Part shown: piece after piece, positions 35,081 to 43,743 of the stretch
How positions within the stretch are numbered: the stretch's first letter is position 1
How the letters are laid out: every line of letters starts with the position of its first letter
Source of the DNA: an uncultured Erysipelotrichaceae bacterium
GTDB lineage: Bacteria; Bacillota_I; Bacilli_A; RFN20; CAG-826
Assembly (NCBI GenBank): GCA_900316365.1
Contig: ONCO01000005.1
Coordinates: 1 to 64,000 of the forward strand
DNA: 64,000 nt
Direction of reading: 5' to 3'
Program-made: the position numbers and the translations under genes
The notes under the pieces: generated by a model
Told to the model about the DNA's origin: nothing
The model's input: only the letters and a program-made list of their open reading frames with translations
Databases searched by the model: none

Positions 35081-35455
35081 AATAGTCACACATTTATCTT
35101 GATGGACACCTCTAGTCGGGGTGTCCATTTTCTTTACATGTGTGACTATTTACTTGGCATTTTTGTAAAGGAAATAGTCACGGGAAAGGAGGAAAATATT
35201 TAATTTGCAATGTCGTAAAAGTGGCCAAAAAGTACAGAGAATGGTTAAAGAATGTACAGAAGTTAGTCACATTAGGTGTCAGAAACCTGTACAAAAATGT
35301 AAAGAACTTAGTCAAGGGGCATGACTAACTATTGGACAAATGTGTAAAGAAAATAGTCAAGGCAGATGACTATCTATTTGGCAAAAATGTACAGAAGAGA
35401 GTCACACCTAGATGTCAGAAAACTGTGCAAAAGTGTACAGAAGATAGTCACGGCA
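35081..35455. repeat. Noncoding degenerate tandem array, period about 45 bp
   Basis: The core TAGTCA(C/A), preceded by about 18 bases like AAAATGTACAGAAGA, recurs at 35083, 35175, 35264, 35309, 35354, 35399 and 35445, with spacings of 89-92 (two periods) or 45-46. A decayed copy (AAAAAGTACAGAGAATG) fills the gap near 35230. Reverse copies at 35142, 35322 and 35367 make small hairpins such as TTAGTCA/TGACTAA and ATAGTCA/TGACTAT. No open frame spans it, and copies are not separated by unique spacers. Confidence 0.8.
35101..35134 (+). terminator. Terminator of the nucleotidase gene within a larger inverted repeat
   Basis: ATGGACACC and GGTGTCCAT pair and are followed by TTTCTTT. The hairpin is enclosed by a perfect 13-bp inverted repeat, AATAGTCACACAT (35081-35093) and ATGTGTGACTATT (35138-35150). 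Confidence 0.8.
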
Positions 35456-35487
35456 AGGAAAAGAAAAAGCACCACGAAGGGTGCTTT
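35456..35487 (-). terminator. Terminator of the linker-only lipoprotein gene
   Basis: AAAGCACC/GGTGCTTT (35466-35487) followed by TTCTTTTCC on minus. Confidence 0.8.
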
Positions 35488-35505
35488 GATTCTCTATGTT
35501 TGTAA

Positions 35506-35757
35506 TCAAATCCAAGGGAGCTCAACGCTTTGGGTAACAACGGATCCTGGCTGAGAGCTCTTTGGAGTCTCAGAGGATGGTGCCGCAGCTGTGGAAGATG
35601 ATGGCTGAGCCTGCTCGGAGCTAGAGACTAAAGAAGAACTAGCAGGTTCGGAAGACTCCGGCTTGCTGCTATTTGCCTTAGAAGACGAATTGGTCCCGTT
35701 AGCGTTGCAAGCCGCTAAGAGGAATAAAGATATAAATAAGGTTAAGCGTTTTTTCAT
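35506..35757 (-). CDS. Linker-only lipoprotein (83 aa)
   Basis: 83 residues: a normal signal peptide with LLAAC (Cys17) followed only by a Ser/Ala/Pro/Glu linker (SSSKANSSKPESSEPASSS and similar) and ending VVTQSVELPWI. There is no domain after the linker, unlike all other lipoproteins here. It may be the anchor of a gene that lost its 3' part, or a genuine surface spacer. It has its own TATAAT box six bases before the ATG and its own terminator, so it is still expressed as a unit. Confidence 0.65.
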   Translation of the reverse strand: MKKRLTLFISLFLLAACNANGTNSSSKANSSKPESSEPASSSLVSSSEQAQPSSSTAAAPSSETPKSSQPGSVVTQSVELPWI

Positions 35758-35763
35758 GGGAAC

Positions 35764-35769
35764 ATTATA
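35764..35769 (-). promoter_or_regulatory. -10 box of the linker-only lipoprotein, leaderless type
   Basis: Consensus TATAAT on minus, six bases before ATG 35757. Confidence 0.5.
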
Positions 35770-35784
35770 CAGTTTGAGTTAAAG

Positions 35785-35807
35785 AAAAGGGGGTCGAATC
35801 AACCCCC
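35785..35807 (-). terminator. Terminator of the surface protein/peptide operon
   Basis: GGGGGT and ACCCCC pair, followed by TTTTC on minus, after the stop of the 48-residue peptide gene. Confidence 0.75.
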
Positions 35808-35823
35808 TTAATCTGCATTGGAC

Positions 35824-35970
35824 TTAGTCTCCCCAGATCCAGCCGTGAGCGATTTCATTGGCCTCGTTCTGGCCGAAGTTGCCGCTGGTCTCGCTAGAAG
35901 TGAGAATGACGTCTTCTTTGAGGTCTAAGACTTCAATAGCTGGTTTGTTGTATTTTTTGTTGTTATTCAT
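35824..35970 (-). CDS. 48-residue acidic peptide, possible precursor
   Basis: 48 residues from an ATG preceded by the strong site TGGAGGAC. It starts MNNNKKYNKPAIEVLDLKED and continues VILTSSETSG, then a Gly/Asn/Glu-rich part ending HGWIWGD. No signal peptide or membrane span. A lysine-rich head with KPxIEVxDLxEDVIxTS followed by a small-residue C-terminus recalls short peptide families common in gut Bacillota, some suspected to be RiPP-type precursors, but I cannot place it in a named family. It lies 15 bases after the large surface protein gene, before a terminator, so the two are one transcript. No modifying enzyme is adjacent. Confidence 0.7.
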   Translation of the reverse strand: MNNNKKYNKPAIEVLDLKEDVILTSSETSGNFGQNEANEIAHGWIWGD

Positions 35971-35985
35971 TGTTTTTGTCCTCCA

Positions 35986-38046
35986 TTAATCAATTCCGTA
36001 ATGAGTCTTGAAAGCGGAAATTAATAATTTTTGCTGTGCAGGCAAGTCGGTCATGGCGTCGTATTTGGCAATCATGCCGTTGACGGAGATGGTCTTTTCC
36101 TGGAGATAGACGGTCTGGACCTTACCATCGATGTTGCCAGTGATGTATGGAGCGATTGTCATTGAAGTTTCGAAAGCGGAAGATGGGATGTCATCGACTC
36201 TGAAGGTGAAGTGGTGTTCGTTGGTTCCAGCAGTGATGTTCTCGGCTGTGCCAGCGAAATCGATGTGCTGCTCGCTACCAGCAACGGACAATCTAGCGCC
36301 AACAGCGGTGATGCTACCGATATTGTTGTAAGTTTCGTCAGGGATTGAAGCTCTGAATTTCATGCTGACATCATCGAAACTCGTCACGTTGATGGTGTGA
36401 ATTTCGATCTCGGTCATATGGACTTGTGTTGTTCCACTGGCCGTATTACGGATTACGCATGCATCGGAGTATACGTCAAAGGTCTTTTCTGTATTATTGT
36501 CTCCGTTGGTGGCGGCCAAGAAACTTGTAGTGTCGTCTTTGTTGTTTCCAACACTATAAGAAGAGTTGTCCGCTTTGATTGTTACGGTAGAGATTTTGTG
36601 GCCGTTAGTTGGCTCAATGATGAGCATAGAACCAGCACCGTCTTTGCCGTAAAGCCTCATGGTTCCGTCTTTGTTTAAGCCGGCGCCTGTGCCGGCGCTG
36701 CCTTTGTCGACCGTGACGGTAAAGCAATCACCGATACCGATGTTGCTTGCGATGTTCGTGCCAGTTGCAATGCCGTTTATGCTTTCGCTTTTGCCTTTGT
36801 AATCAGCAGTATAAACGCCTTCGTATCCAGCATAGGAGAAACCAAGATTTGCGACTGGCGTGATGCTTTCGATGAGGCTCTTAAACAAGATGGTCAAACT
36901 AAAGCTTTCAAAAGCAGAAGAAGAGGATAGATATTTAACATAGCTGGAATCGGTGCCAAAAGCCTCCACCTTGAATTTGTAATCCCCAGAGACGAGATTT
37001 TCTAATATAAGATACGTGTTGGTGGTCTCAGCGGCGGTATAAGCGGTCGCGGCGCCACCAGAAGTGGTTACAGTGACCTTATACGAAGTAGCGTTAGCAA
37101 CGCTATCCCAAGTAAGCTTATTGTCGGCGCTGTTGAAGGATAAATTGGTTGGAGCCGTCAATTGTTCCTTCTTAATGACGGTCAAATCAATAGTCTCTTC
37201 GACAGATTGTTCGCCAACGGTGGCTGAGGCTTTGATCTTTACGGCGCCGCCAGTAGAAGCGGTAGAGAGCGCGGCGACATAGCAAACATCATTGTCGCCT
37301 TCTACTTCGACGATATCATCCCCTTGGGTGATTTCCCAAGAAATGGAGGCGTTGCCTAAGTTTTCGGCGGTAACTGTGATTGTTGCGTCCGTTGCATCGC
37401 CTTCCTGGGTGCTGCCCATATAAAAAGAGGCGTTATCGGCACTGAGAGAAATGGATGGTTCGTTGCTAGTCTGAGCTGTGCCTTTATAAAGCTGAATAAC
37501 TTGCTGTGTGGTGGTGAAGTATCTAAAACGTTCCTGTCCGGAGGTTTTGTTATAACGTAAATTCAAACCGCCAGAAGTAATATTTGCGTTGCCGTTGTTA
37601 TCGAATGCGATGGTGTTGTCTAATGCGGAATTCGAGGTGTCTAAACCGTTTTTGGTTGAGTTCCTTCCGATATATTTATTGCTAGCAGAACGGATGTATT
37701 TTTTGTTGTTGGCACCAGAAGCAATGGTGAAGGCGTATTGAGACCACTGACCAGCGGCGCTTTCGATGAGGCTGTGTTCATTGACCGTGACGGTCTGAGT
37801 ATTTCTTTCGGCATCCAAAGTGGCACGACTGCCATCAAAGATTTTTCCTTCGCTCTCACAGACGATTAAATAGAGGCCATCAGTAAGATCTGTAGTGCTC
37901 GTGATTTTGGAAAAGGTGTACTTTTCGCCGGCAGCTACGACTTCACTCGCCTTGTTGTTGCTAACGGTTCCGACAGTCCCAATCGCCCCTAACATAAGAG
38001 CAGGCGCGGCGACTAGTAAGAACAGATCGCGTTTTCTTAATTTCAT
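35986..38046 (-). CDS. Large secreted surface protein with Ig/FN3-like domains
   Basis: 686 residues with a cleavable-type signal peptide (hydrophobic 9-28) and no lipobox. An N-terminal beta domain (about 40-195; LTDGLYLIVCESEGKIF) resembles the last domain of the endonuclease lipoprotein. An Ig-like domain (about 200-300; NASISWEITQGDDIVEVEGD), an FN3-type domain (about 305-385; TAPTNLSFNSADNKLTWDSV) and a larger beta-sandwich region follow. No sortase motif or C-terminal span, so surface binding must be noncovalent or it is released. GGAGAG lies before the ATG. Role unknown; probably adhesion or binding. Confidence 0.7.
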   Translation of the reverse strand: MKLRKRDLFLLVAAPALMLGAIGTVGTVSNNKASEVVAAGEKYTFSKITSTTDLTDGLYLIVCESEGKIFDGSRATLDAERNTQTVTVNEHSLIESAAGQWSQYAFTIASGANNKKYIRSASNKYIGRNSTKNGLDTSNSALDNTIAFDNNGNANITSGGLNLRYNKTSGQERFRYFTTTQQVIQLYKGTAQTSNEPSISLSADNASFYMGSTQEGDATDATITVTAENLGNASISWEITQGDDIVEVEGDNDVCYVAALSTASTGGAVKIKASATVGEQSVEETIDLTVIKKEQLTAPTNLSFNSADNKLTWDSVANATSYKVTVTTSGGAATAYTAAETTNTYLILENLVSGDYKFKVEAFGTDSSYVKYLSSSSAFESFSLTILFKSLIESITPVANLGFSYAGYEGVYTADYKGKSESINGIATGTNIASNIGIGDCFTVTVDKGSAGTGAGLNKDGTMRLYGKDGAGSMLIIEPTNGHKISTVTIKADNSSYSVGNNKDDTTSFLAATNGDNNTEKTFDVYSDACVIRNTASGTTQVHMTEIEIHTINVTSFDDVSMKFRASIPDETYNNIGSITAVGARLSVAGSEQHIDFAGTAENITAGTNEHHFTFRVDDIPSSAFETSMTIAPYITGNIDGKVQTVYLQEKTISVNGMIAKYDAMTDLPAQQKLLISAFKTHYGID

Positions 38047-38511
38047 GTTTTTGTCTCTCCTTTCAAAACTGATGAAACTTTGAAAAAAGCCAGAGGGCTA
38101 ACCCGCTTGGAGGCGGGGGCTCTCTGGCTATACGTTTATCGATATAGACATTCCAATCTTTGAGGCGTCCGGATTAGAAGGCAATCCGTTTGAGAGGGAG
38201 ACAAAAGAAGCAAAGTAAACGGAACCAAATGTTGTCAAACTTACTTGCTTCATCCCTAACAATGCACGCCCCGGGAATGGGTGCTATACATGAGAAAAAT
38301 CTTATTCGTTTACGAATGGCTAAACAAGAGGTTTTTTGATATTTCTTTAGAACTGATTGTTAATCGCAAAAAAGTACAATTTTTTGTTCTATAGGTATGC
38401 CAAAAAGGTACTTGATCAAAGGTCACTCTATAATTTGTTTCTACTCTTTATCTCAGAACCACAGAAAGAACCTTAAGAAGACAAAGGGCAAATAAGTTTT
38501 GCTTATTAGAC
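38047..38511 (-). other. Long leader region of the surface protein operon
   Basis: A possible -35 TTGACA lies on minus near 38233-38238. The transcript would run about 190 bases before the gene and includes two hairpins: CGGATT/AATCCG (about 38173-38191) followed by GGACGCC, and the strong terminator-type stem at 38083-38129. The remainder toward 38511 is AT-rich without recognised features. Confidence 0.45.
38083..38129 (-). terminator. Terminator hairpin in the leader (attenuator candidate)
   Basis: On minus AGCCAGAG pairs with CTCTGGCT, with an inner CCCGC/GCGGG stem, followed by TTTTTTC. It lies between the upstream promoter region and the ribosome site of the gene at 38046, so it would stop transcription unless an alternative structure forms. 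Confidence 0.7.
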
Positions 38512-39456
38512 TTATTTAAGTATCAATGCCGCCGCGCCATAGATGCCGGTGAGGTCGCCAAGCGAGGCAACCTTAACAAACACTTCCGGTGTTCTCTTAA
38601 AGCCGTAATGCACTTTGGCTAATCTTTCTCTTAACGGTTCGGTTAATTCTTCCTTCTGGTTGGAGAGGCCCCCGCTTAAAAGGATGATGTCGGGCCTAAA
38701 GATATTGCAGAGATTGATTAAGCCTGTGGCGAGATGGTCTAAGTAATCCTCTCTCACCTCAATCGCGGTCTTATCGCCTAGCTTCGCGGTCTCGAAGGCG
38801 GTTCTGCCATCGATCCTTCCGCCTTTGGATACTGCGTAATCAATCATCTTGGTCTCTGGGTGCTTTTCCATCGCTTCGCGGGTGGCTTTCGCTAAAGCGG
38901 TGACGCTGGCGTAAGCCTCAAGGCAACCATGGAGGCCGCAGGAGCATTCCCTGCCGCCTTCTTTGATGATCATATGGCCAAGCTCTGCGCCTTTGCCGTC
39001 TTTCCCTTCGAAGAGGTTGCCATCTAAGACAAGCCCGCCTCCAACGCCGGTGCCTAAAGTGACGAGGACGACGTTCTTATAGCCTTTGGCCGATCCGAAA
39101 GCGTATTCCCCGAAAGCGGCGACGTTCGCGTCATTGGCGATCTTGATTGGTAGTCCGGTGATGCTCTTGAGCATGACGACTATAGGTAATTTGTTCCAGT
39201 GGAGGTTAGAGGAGTAGTCGCAGGTGCCGGTGGTGCTATTGATCGCGCCAGGGCAGCCAACGCCGATACCCTCGACCTTCACGCCCAAAGAGGCGATGTA
39301 ATCGTTGAGGGCTCTGCCTAAACGGGAGATGGTTTCCTCTCCGGTGATCTTCTTGTCGATGCGGATGGCCTCCTTCTTGCGGATGGACCCATCTTCGCCG
39401 ACTAAGGAGTATTTGATAGATGTTCCGCCGATATCGACGCCGATTGCATACTTCAT
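38512..39456 (-). CDS. ROK-family sugar kinase, probably glucokinase
   Basis: 314 residues of typical ROK length. The ATP-binding DIGGTSIKY, the second phosphate motif VTLGTGVGGG, the sugar-binding NDANVAAFGE and ELGHM, and the zinc motif C-x-C-G-x-x-G-C-x-E (CSCGLHGCLE) are all present, which favours a kinase and not a ROK repressor (there is no N-terminal HTH). It phosphorylates glucose or a related hexose in the cytosol, a fitting step after extracellular glucan hydrolysis. AGGAGGT lies before the ATG. Confidence 0.92.
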   Translation of the reverse strand: MKYAIGVDIGGTSIKYSLVGEDGSIRKKEAIRIDKKITGEETISRLGRALNDYIASLGVKVEGIGVGCPGAINSTTGTCDYSSNLHWNKLPIVVMLKSITGLPIKIANDANVAAFGEYAFGSAKGYKNVVLVTLGTGVGGGLVLDGNLFEGKDGKGAELGHMIIKEGGRECSCGLHGCLEAYASVTALAKATREAMEKHPETKMIDYAVSKGGRIDGRTAFETAKLGDKTAIEVREDYLDHLATGLINLCNIFRPDIILLSGGLSNQKEELTEPLRERLAKVHYGFKRTPEVFVKVASLGDLTGIYGAAALILK

Positions 39457-39667
39457 TGCGGGCTACCTCCTGGTTCGCAAAAACAAACACGAGCGAAGGA
39501 AAGCTAAAACCCAGCGGCCGAGAGGCGCGAACAATGGGTTTACGCTTTTCTTGAGACCATTATAAGACGCCAAACTTAAAAAATGCTTAAAACGCTTCGT
39601 TACTTTATATTCATGTATCAATTTCGCCCTTTTGGAAGCCAAAAACCTTTTTTAGAAGCGAAAATAA

Positions 39668-39673
39668 TATAAA
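39668..39673 (+). promoter_or_regulatory. -10 box of the GGDEF gene, leaderless type
   Basis: TATAAA, ten bases before ATG 39684; no ribosome site between. Confidence 0.4.
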
Positions 39674-39683
39674 ATCGAAGCAG

Positions 39684-40907
39684 ATGGAAAAACATAGCAC
39701 AGGAAAAAACTCCGCGGCTTTAGGCGACGCTGAACTCCTTTATAACGAATATTGGATGTCGGATGAGACCTACGAACGCTTCCGTGAGTTCAAAGGAACC
39801 GTTTTAGGCATAGAGGATGAAAAGACCCCGTCTGAGCGTTCTGCCTTCTATAAGAGGACCAGGCTCGTCATCCTCACCGCCTGTTTCATTTTCATCTTCG
39901 CCAACGTTACGTATCTCTTTACCTATCTTTTAAACGGCACCGACGTTTTGGTAGATCTTATCGCCCTCATTTTGCTTCCTAGCGCCTCCATCGCGACGGT
40001 CGTCTTTAATTTCGTCTGGAAAGACTACGATTCCAAGATAGTAAGGCTGATCCAAGGCGTCTTTTACACCATCATCGCGGCCTCGGTGACGATGTTCGTC
40101 ATCGCCGCCGACATCGAGAAGAGCCGGATTTCCATCTCGATGTGCTACCTCTTCGTATTCTTCGTCGCCCCGCCGTTCGACTTGCTCGATTCGATCGTCC
40201 TCGCCGTTATGGTTCTCTTCACCGGCATCATCCCTGCCTTCGCCCCTGGAGCGGAGATGTTCCCGATGCTCCCGCACCTCGTCATCAGAGGCTCTGTCGT
40301 CATCGGCATGTTCTTCGTCCGCACCTTCATGCGTAAGCAGGCGGCTGATGAGAATAAGCTGGTCGCGATGAATAACACCTTCGTGAAATTGGCTTACGTC
40401 GACATCATGACCTCCGCGATTAATTCGAAGGGCCTACAAGCCTATAAGTCCTATGTCCGTCAGAATTTCGTCGGGCATAGCTGCGGCGTCTTGATCTATG
40501 ACATCGACAACTTTAAATCCTATAACGATACCTATTCCCACATGGCTGGAGATGACGCCCTTTCAAGGACGTCCAAGGCCGCGATCGGGGTCTTGAAGAA
40601 TCATGGCTCCTATTTATTCCGTTATGGCGGTGAGGAATTTATGGTTTTGCTTCCTGACGTCGATAAGGAAACGATGATTTCGATTGGCGAAGAATTGATG
40701 CAGGTGATCCACGACGAAAACATAAAGCGCGATGATTATCCGGGCTTTGATCGCGTGTCCATCACCATCGGCGCTTGCGTGACCGTCATCGGCGAGAAAG
40801 GCGAAGTCGATCCTATGAAGATGGCCGATGACCAGCTTTACGTCGGCAAGAACAACGGCAGAAACTGCATGGTTATCGATGGGGAATTCCATCGTCTGGG
40901 TTCTTGA
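39684..40907 (+). CDS. Membrane GGDEF diguanylate cyclase
   Basis: 407 residues. A 50-residue cytosolic head is followed by about six spans (residues about 55-215) as a membrane sensor, and a full GGDEF domain (about 235-400). The active-site loop reads YGGEEF, a working variant, with VLIYDIDNFKSYNDTYSHMAGD as the metal and substrate motif. It should make c-di-GMP from two GTP. There is no EAL or HD-GYP domain in this protein. Ends in TGA, showing that TGA is a stop in this genome. Confidence 0.92.
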   Translation: MEKHSTGKNSAALGDAELLYNEYWMSDETYERFREFKGTVLGIEDEKTPSERSAFYKRTRLVILTACFIFIFANVTYLFTYLLNGTDVLVDLIALILLPSASIATVVFNFVWKDYDSKIVRLIQGVFYTIIAASVTMFVIAADIEKSRISISMCYLFVFFVAPPFDLLDSIVLAVMVLFTGIIPAFAPGAEMFPMLPHLVIRGSVVIGMFFVRTFMRKQAADENKLVAMNNTFVKLAYVDIMTSAINSKGLQAYKSYVRQNFVGHSCGVLIYDIDNFKSYNDTYSHMAGDDALSRTSKAAIGVLKNHGSYLFRYGGEEFMVLLPDVDKETMISIGEELMQVIHDENIKRDDYPGFDRVSITIGACVTVIGEKGEVDPMKMADDQLYVGKNNGRNCMVIDGEFHRLGS

Positions 40908-41007
40908 TGGAATAGGGGATGACCCCTCAGTTATAGAAAAAGTTCGTTCTCTATCATAATTTTCTTTTCGCGTACGTAAACGCGCGCAATAATTATTCCG
41001 TTATTTT

Positions 41008-43713
41008 ATGCGGCACGATGACGAATTTAACTCCGCTTCCTACGTTCCCAGCAAAGGGGATTCTTTTGAGTTTGGATCCGTCTTCGCTCATAACGAGGCG
41101 GGCGTTAGAAAGGATAACGCCTCCCATGCCTCTGATTTGAATAGCACGGACACCAACAATGACAGCGTGCGTTCCCAAAGGAGCAAGAAGGTCGGCCACA
41201 AAGAAGCTGACCGTTTAGATAGCAGGGATCTTCCCAAAACCTCGTCTTCCGCAGCGCCTAATGGGGTGAACGTTACTGCTACTAGCGCTTCGGCAGCCGG
41301 TAGCGCCAGCGCCGCTTCCGTAGCCGTGCAGGTTGCGGCGATCGCCACAGCCACGACCATCGTCATCGCCGGAGCGGCTGGCTTACGCACCCTTATTCAT
41401 CCTGACGCTTCTTTCAGCGAGATTTTCGCTACTGCGCACACCATTAGATATCAGGCCGATATAGATAAAGCCGAAGAAGGCGATTTCTCCATTCACCTGT
41501 TTAACGGCGCATACGAGGATTTCCAAAGCGCCTCTTCCGGCGAGTCTAATGTCGGCGTCTTCGAAGGACTGGAGCTTGGCCAAACATATACGCTAGAAAT
41601 CATCCAAAGCGCGGAAGGCGCGGAGACTTCTATCCTTACCTCCACCAGGGTGACCACCGAGAATTACAACGAATTCAGGGGCTTTAATTTTGATGGCGTC
41701 GCCGATTTCTCTGACGACTCTTTTGTGATTAGCCTGGATTATGTCGACGAAGGCGACGTCTATTCCGATTTCACTTTGCATCTCGAAGATGCTTATGAAG
41801 GCCGTCGCACCCGCACCTACAGACTTGATAAAACCACCGAGGAGCAGAAATTCTATTTCAATGAGCCGAATAGCTATTCCAGCGATTCCTATATCAACGC
41901 CAGGAATATGCCATTCAATTATTCAATGACCTATGTCTCCAAAGAAGACGGCGAGGAGAAAACCATCACCTATAAAGAGGGCAAGATGCTCTTCATGGAG
42001 AAATATTGCCCGAAATTCGTCTCCTTCGAATATAGCGACACCGTCTCTCAGGATGGGCGGTGGCCGGTCTGTCTGAAGGTCGATGACCCAAAAGGATATA
42101 TGGATTACGCCGCCGTCTATTTCTATAAAGACAAGAACAGCGATCCAGTCGTCGTCGGCATCGATGATTTTAAGAATGGCTGGGTGGATTTAGGCATGTC
42201 CGACGCTGAAGCGGAATTCGATTTCTATAATGGCGAATCGATCATCAGGGTCGTCGGATACACCAATAGGGATATGTTCTATCTCCCCGAGGATACCTCT
42301 GATTTAGATTTCTACCAATTGCCATATTTAGATACCAAGCCAGACGAAGGCATGGTCGTGCTCCACGAAGAAAAAGCCACCTTCAAGAAAGGCGCGCTCA
42401 GCCAATTGGTCGGCCTTAAGTTCTACGGGAAAGATATCACCGACGGGCAGATCAACGCCTATCCGATGATCATCGACGAGAAAGGCATCTATAGCGACTT
42501 CAAGCTCGTCATCGAATGTAATCTAGTCACCCATAAATACGAATTGGATAGAGATAACGAAGTGGTTTCCTTAGAGCAAGACTTAGCCACCTCCATGACT
42601 TTCGAAGAGGTCTATGCCGATTTAATTAGCCATGATTCCACCATCTATATCGAGGCTAGCGAGGCTGGCAAAAGCGAAAAGGCTACTTCCGTCCCGCAGC
42701 AGGTGAATTTCCTCAGGAGCAGCGCGGCGGCCTTGGATGGCTATGATTTCTATGGCTATGTCACCGACGGGGAGAACATCTTCGTCTCCTTCGACCTCTA
42801 TGACCCGAATAACAGCGTGCCTGGGATGACCATTAAGCTTATCCCGCTTGATGGGAGCGCGGATGCCCAGGAAGCGGTGGTTCATGTAAGGGAAGTCGGC
42901 GATGGCGTGGAAGCTGATAAACACGCTTTGCCGATCGAGAACCTTAACTTTGACCTCACCTCGACCCATGTGCGCATCGAGATCTATTTCGAGATGTATA
43001 GCTATGGAGAATATACCGATGTCTTAACTGAGACAATCGATAGCGCCCTCTTTAAGTTGGGCCCTGCTATCAAAAACGTGGAATTCTCCACCTATATCCC
43101 AGTCCAGGCCAATAACATAGGCGGCAGGTTCTTCGTCTATGATCCGAAATATTTGGAGGATAGGACCTCTTATCTTTCCAATCTGGAGATCGAATTGATC
43201 CATCCTTATGGCGGAAGCGTCAAGGCTGAGGTCCTAGAGCCGAGGATGATCGATCAGATGCTCGCTTATCCTTTCACCTTCAACCTCGATGGCACCGATT
43301 TCGACATCGATAGCGGATATGGCCTTAAATACGCCATCTACGCGGACAATAGTTTTGAGGGGAAGGTCACTAAAGGCGAACTCATGAAAAAGGAGAGCAT
43401 CTCCCAGATCGCCGTCAGCAATTGCAAAAACGTCTATGTCTCGGCCAATCCGGATTACACAAACCAAGGCGCGGAGGCCTTCGCGAAGGTCTACGTCAAC
43501 GGATATAACGATGCGTCGTTCTTCCAATCCTTCAAGTTCGTTAGCTCGGAAGCAGGGGTTGAGCCATATGAATGTAGCGCGGACTTCTACAATCCGATAA
43601 ATATCCCGCTTGTTAATCTCAGCGCTTCGCCAGAGGCGGGCAAGAAGATCACCGTCACGCTTATCGCCAATGACGAATATGAATTGGCGACATTCGAGAT
43701 TACGATCCAATAA
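41008..43713 (+). CDS. Large type II membrane protein with tandem beta domains
   Basis: 901 residues. A polar cytosolic head of about 90 residues is followed by an Ala/Ser-rich stretch and one span (about 107-127; AAIATATTIVIAGAAGL). The remaining 770 residues are outside, made of about six beta-sandwich domains of 100-130 residues with FN3-like rhythm (FVISLDYVDEGDVYSDF, IYSDFKLVIECNL, FVSFDLYDPNNS). No known family. No ribosome site is visible. The MscS gene begins 30 bases downstream, so they may share a transcript and an envelope role. Confidence 0.65.
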   Translation: MRHDDEFNSASYVPSKGDSFEFGSVFAHNEAGVRKDNASHASDLNSTDTNNDSVRSQRSKKVGHKEADRLDSRDLPKTSSSAAPNGVNVTATSASAAGSASAASVAVQVAAIATATTIVIAGAAGLRTLIHPDASFSEIFATAHTIRYQADIDKAEEGDFSIHLFNGAYEDFQSASSGESNVGVFEGLELGQTYTLEIIQSAEGAETSILTSTRVTTENYNEFRGFNFDGVADFSDDSFVISLDYVDEGDVYSDFTLHLEDAYEGRRTRTYRLDKTTEEQKFYFNEPNSYSSDSYINARNMPFNYSMTYVSKEDGEEKTITYKEGKMLFMEKYCPKFVSFEYSDTVSQDGRWPVCLKVDDPKGYMDYAAVYFYKDKNSDPVVVGIDDFKNGWVDLGMSDAEAEFDFYNGESIIRVVGYTNRDMFYLPEDTSDLDFYQLPYLDTKPDEGMVVLHEEKATFKKGALSQLVGLKFYGKDITDGQINAYPMIIDEKGIYSDFKLVIECNLVTHKYELDRDNEVVSLEQDLATSMTFEEVYADLISHDSTIYIEASEAGKSEKATSVPQQVNFLRSSAAALDGYDFYGYVTDGENIFVSFDLYDPNNSVPGMTIKLIPLDGSADAQEAVVHVREVGDGVEADKHALPIENLNFDLTSTHVRIEIYFEMYSYGEYTDVLTETIDSALFKLGPAIKNVEFSTYIPVQANNIGGRFFVYDPKYLEDRTSYLSNLEIELIHPYGGSVKAEVLEPRMIDQMLAYPFTFNLDGTDFDIDSGYGLKYAIYADNSFEGKVTKGELMKKESISQIAVSNCKNVYVSANPDYTNQGAEAFAKVYVNGYNDASFFQSFKFVSSEAGVEPYECSADFYNPINIPLVNLSASPEAGKKITVTLIANDEYELATFEITIQ

Positions 43714-43743
43714 ATTAGGTTAAAAACCGAGGAGGTTTGAAAT

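Noticed and set aside
35081-35455. CRISPR array
   Set aside because: The copies are degenerate, 45-bp end to end, with no unique spacers of constant length and no cas genes nearby.
38150-38260. Confident c-di-GMP riboswitch call
   Set aside because: Only a stem followed by GGACGC resembles the consensus; the expected GCAAACC and second stem with tetraloop receptor are not convincing, so it is kept only as a leader finding.
40912-40928. Terminator after the first GGDEF gene
   Set aside because: AGGGG/CCCCT is a short stem without a T-run on either strand.
41008-43713. Frames of 100-158 codons on minus opposite the large surface protein
   Set aside because: Shadows of a clear coding frame; no start signals or motifs.
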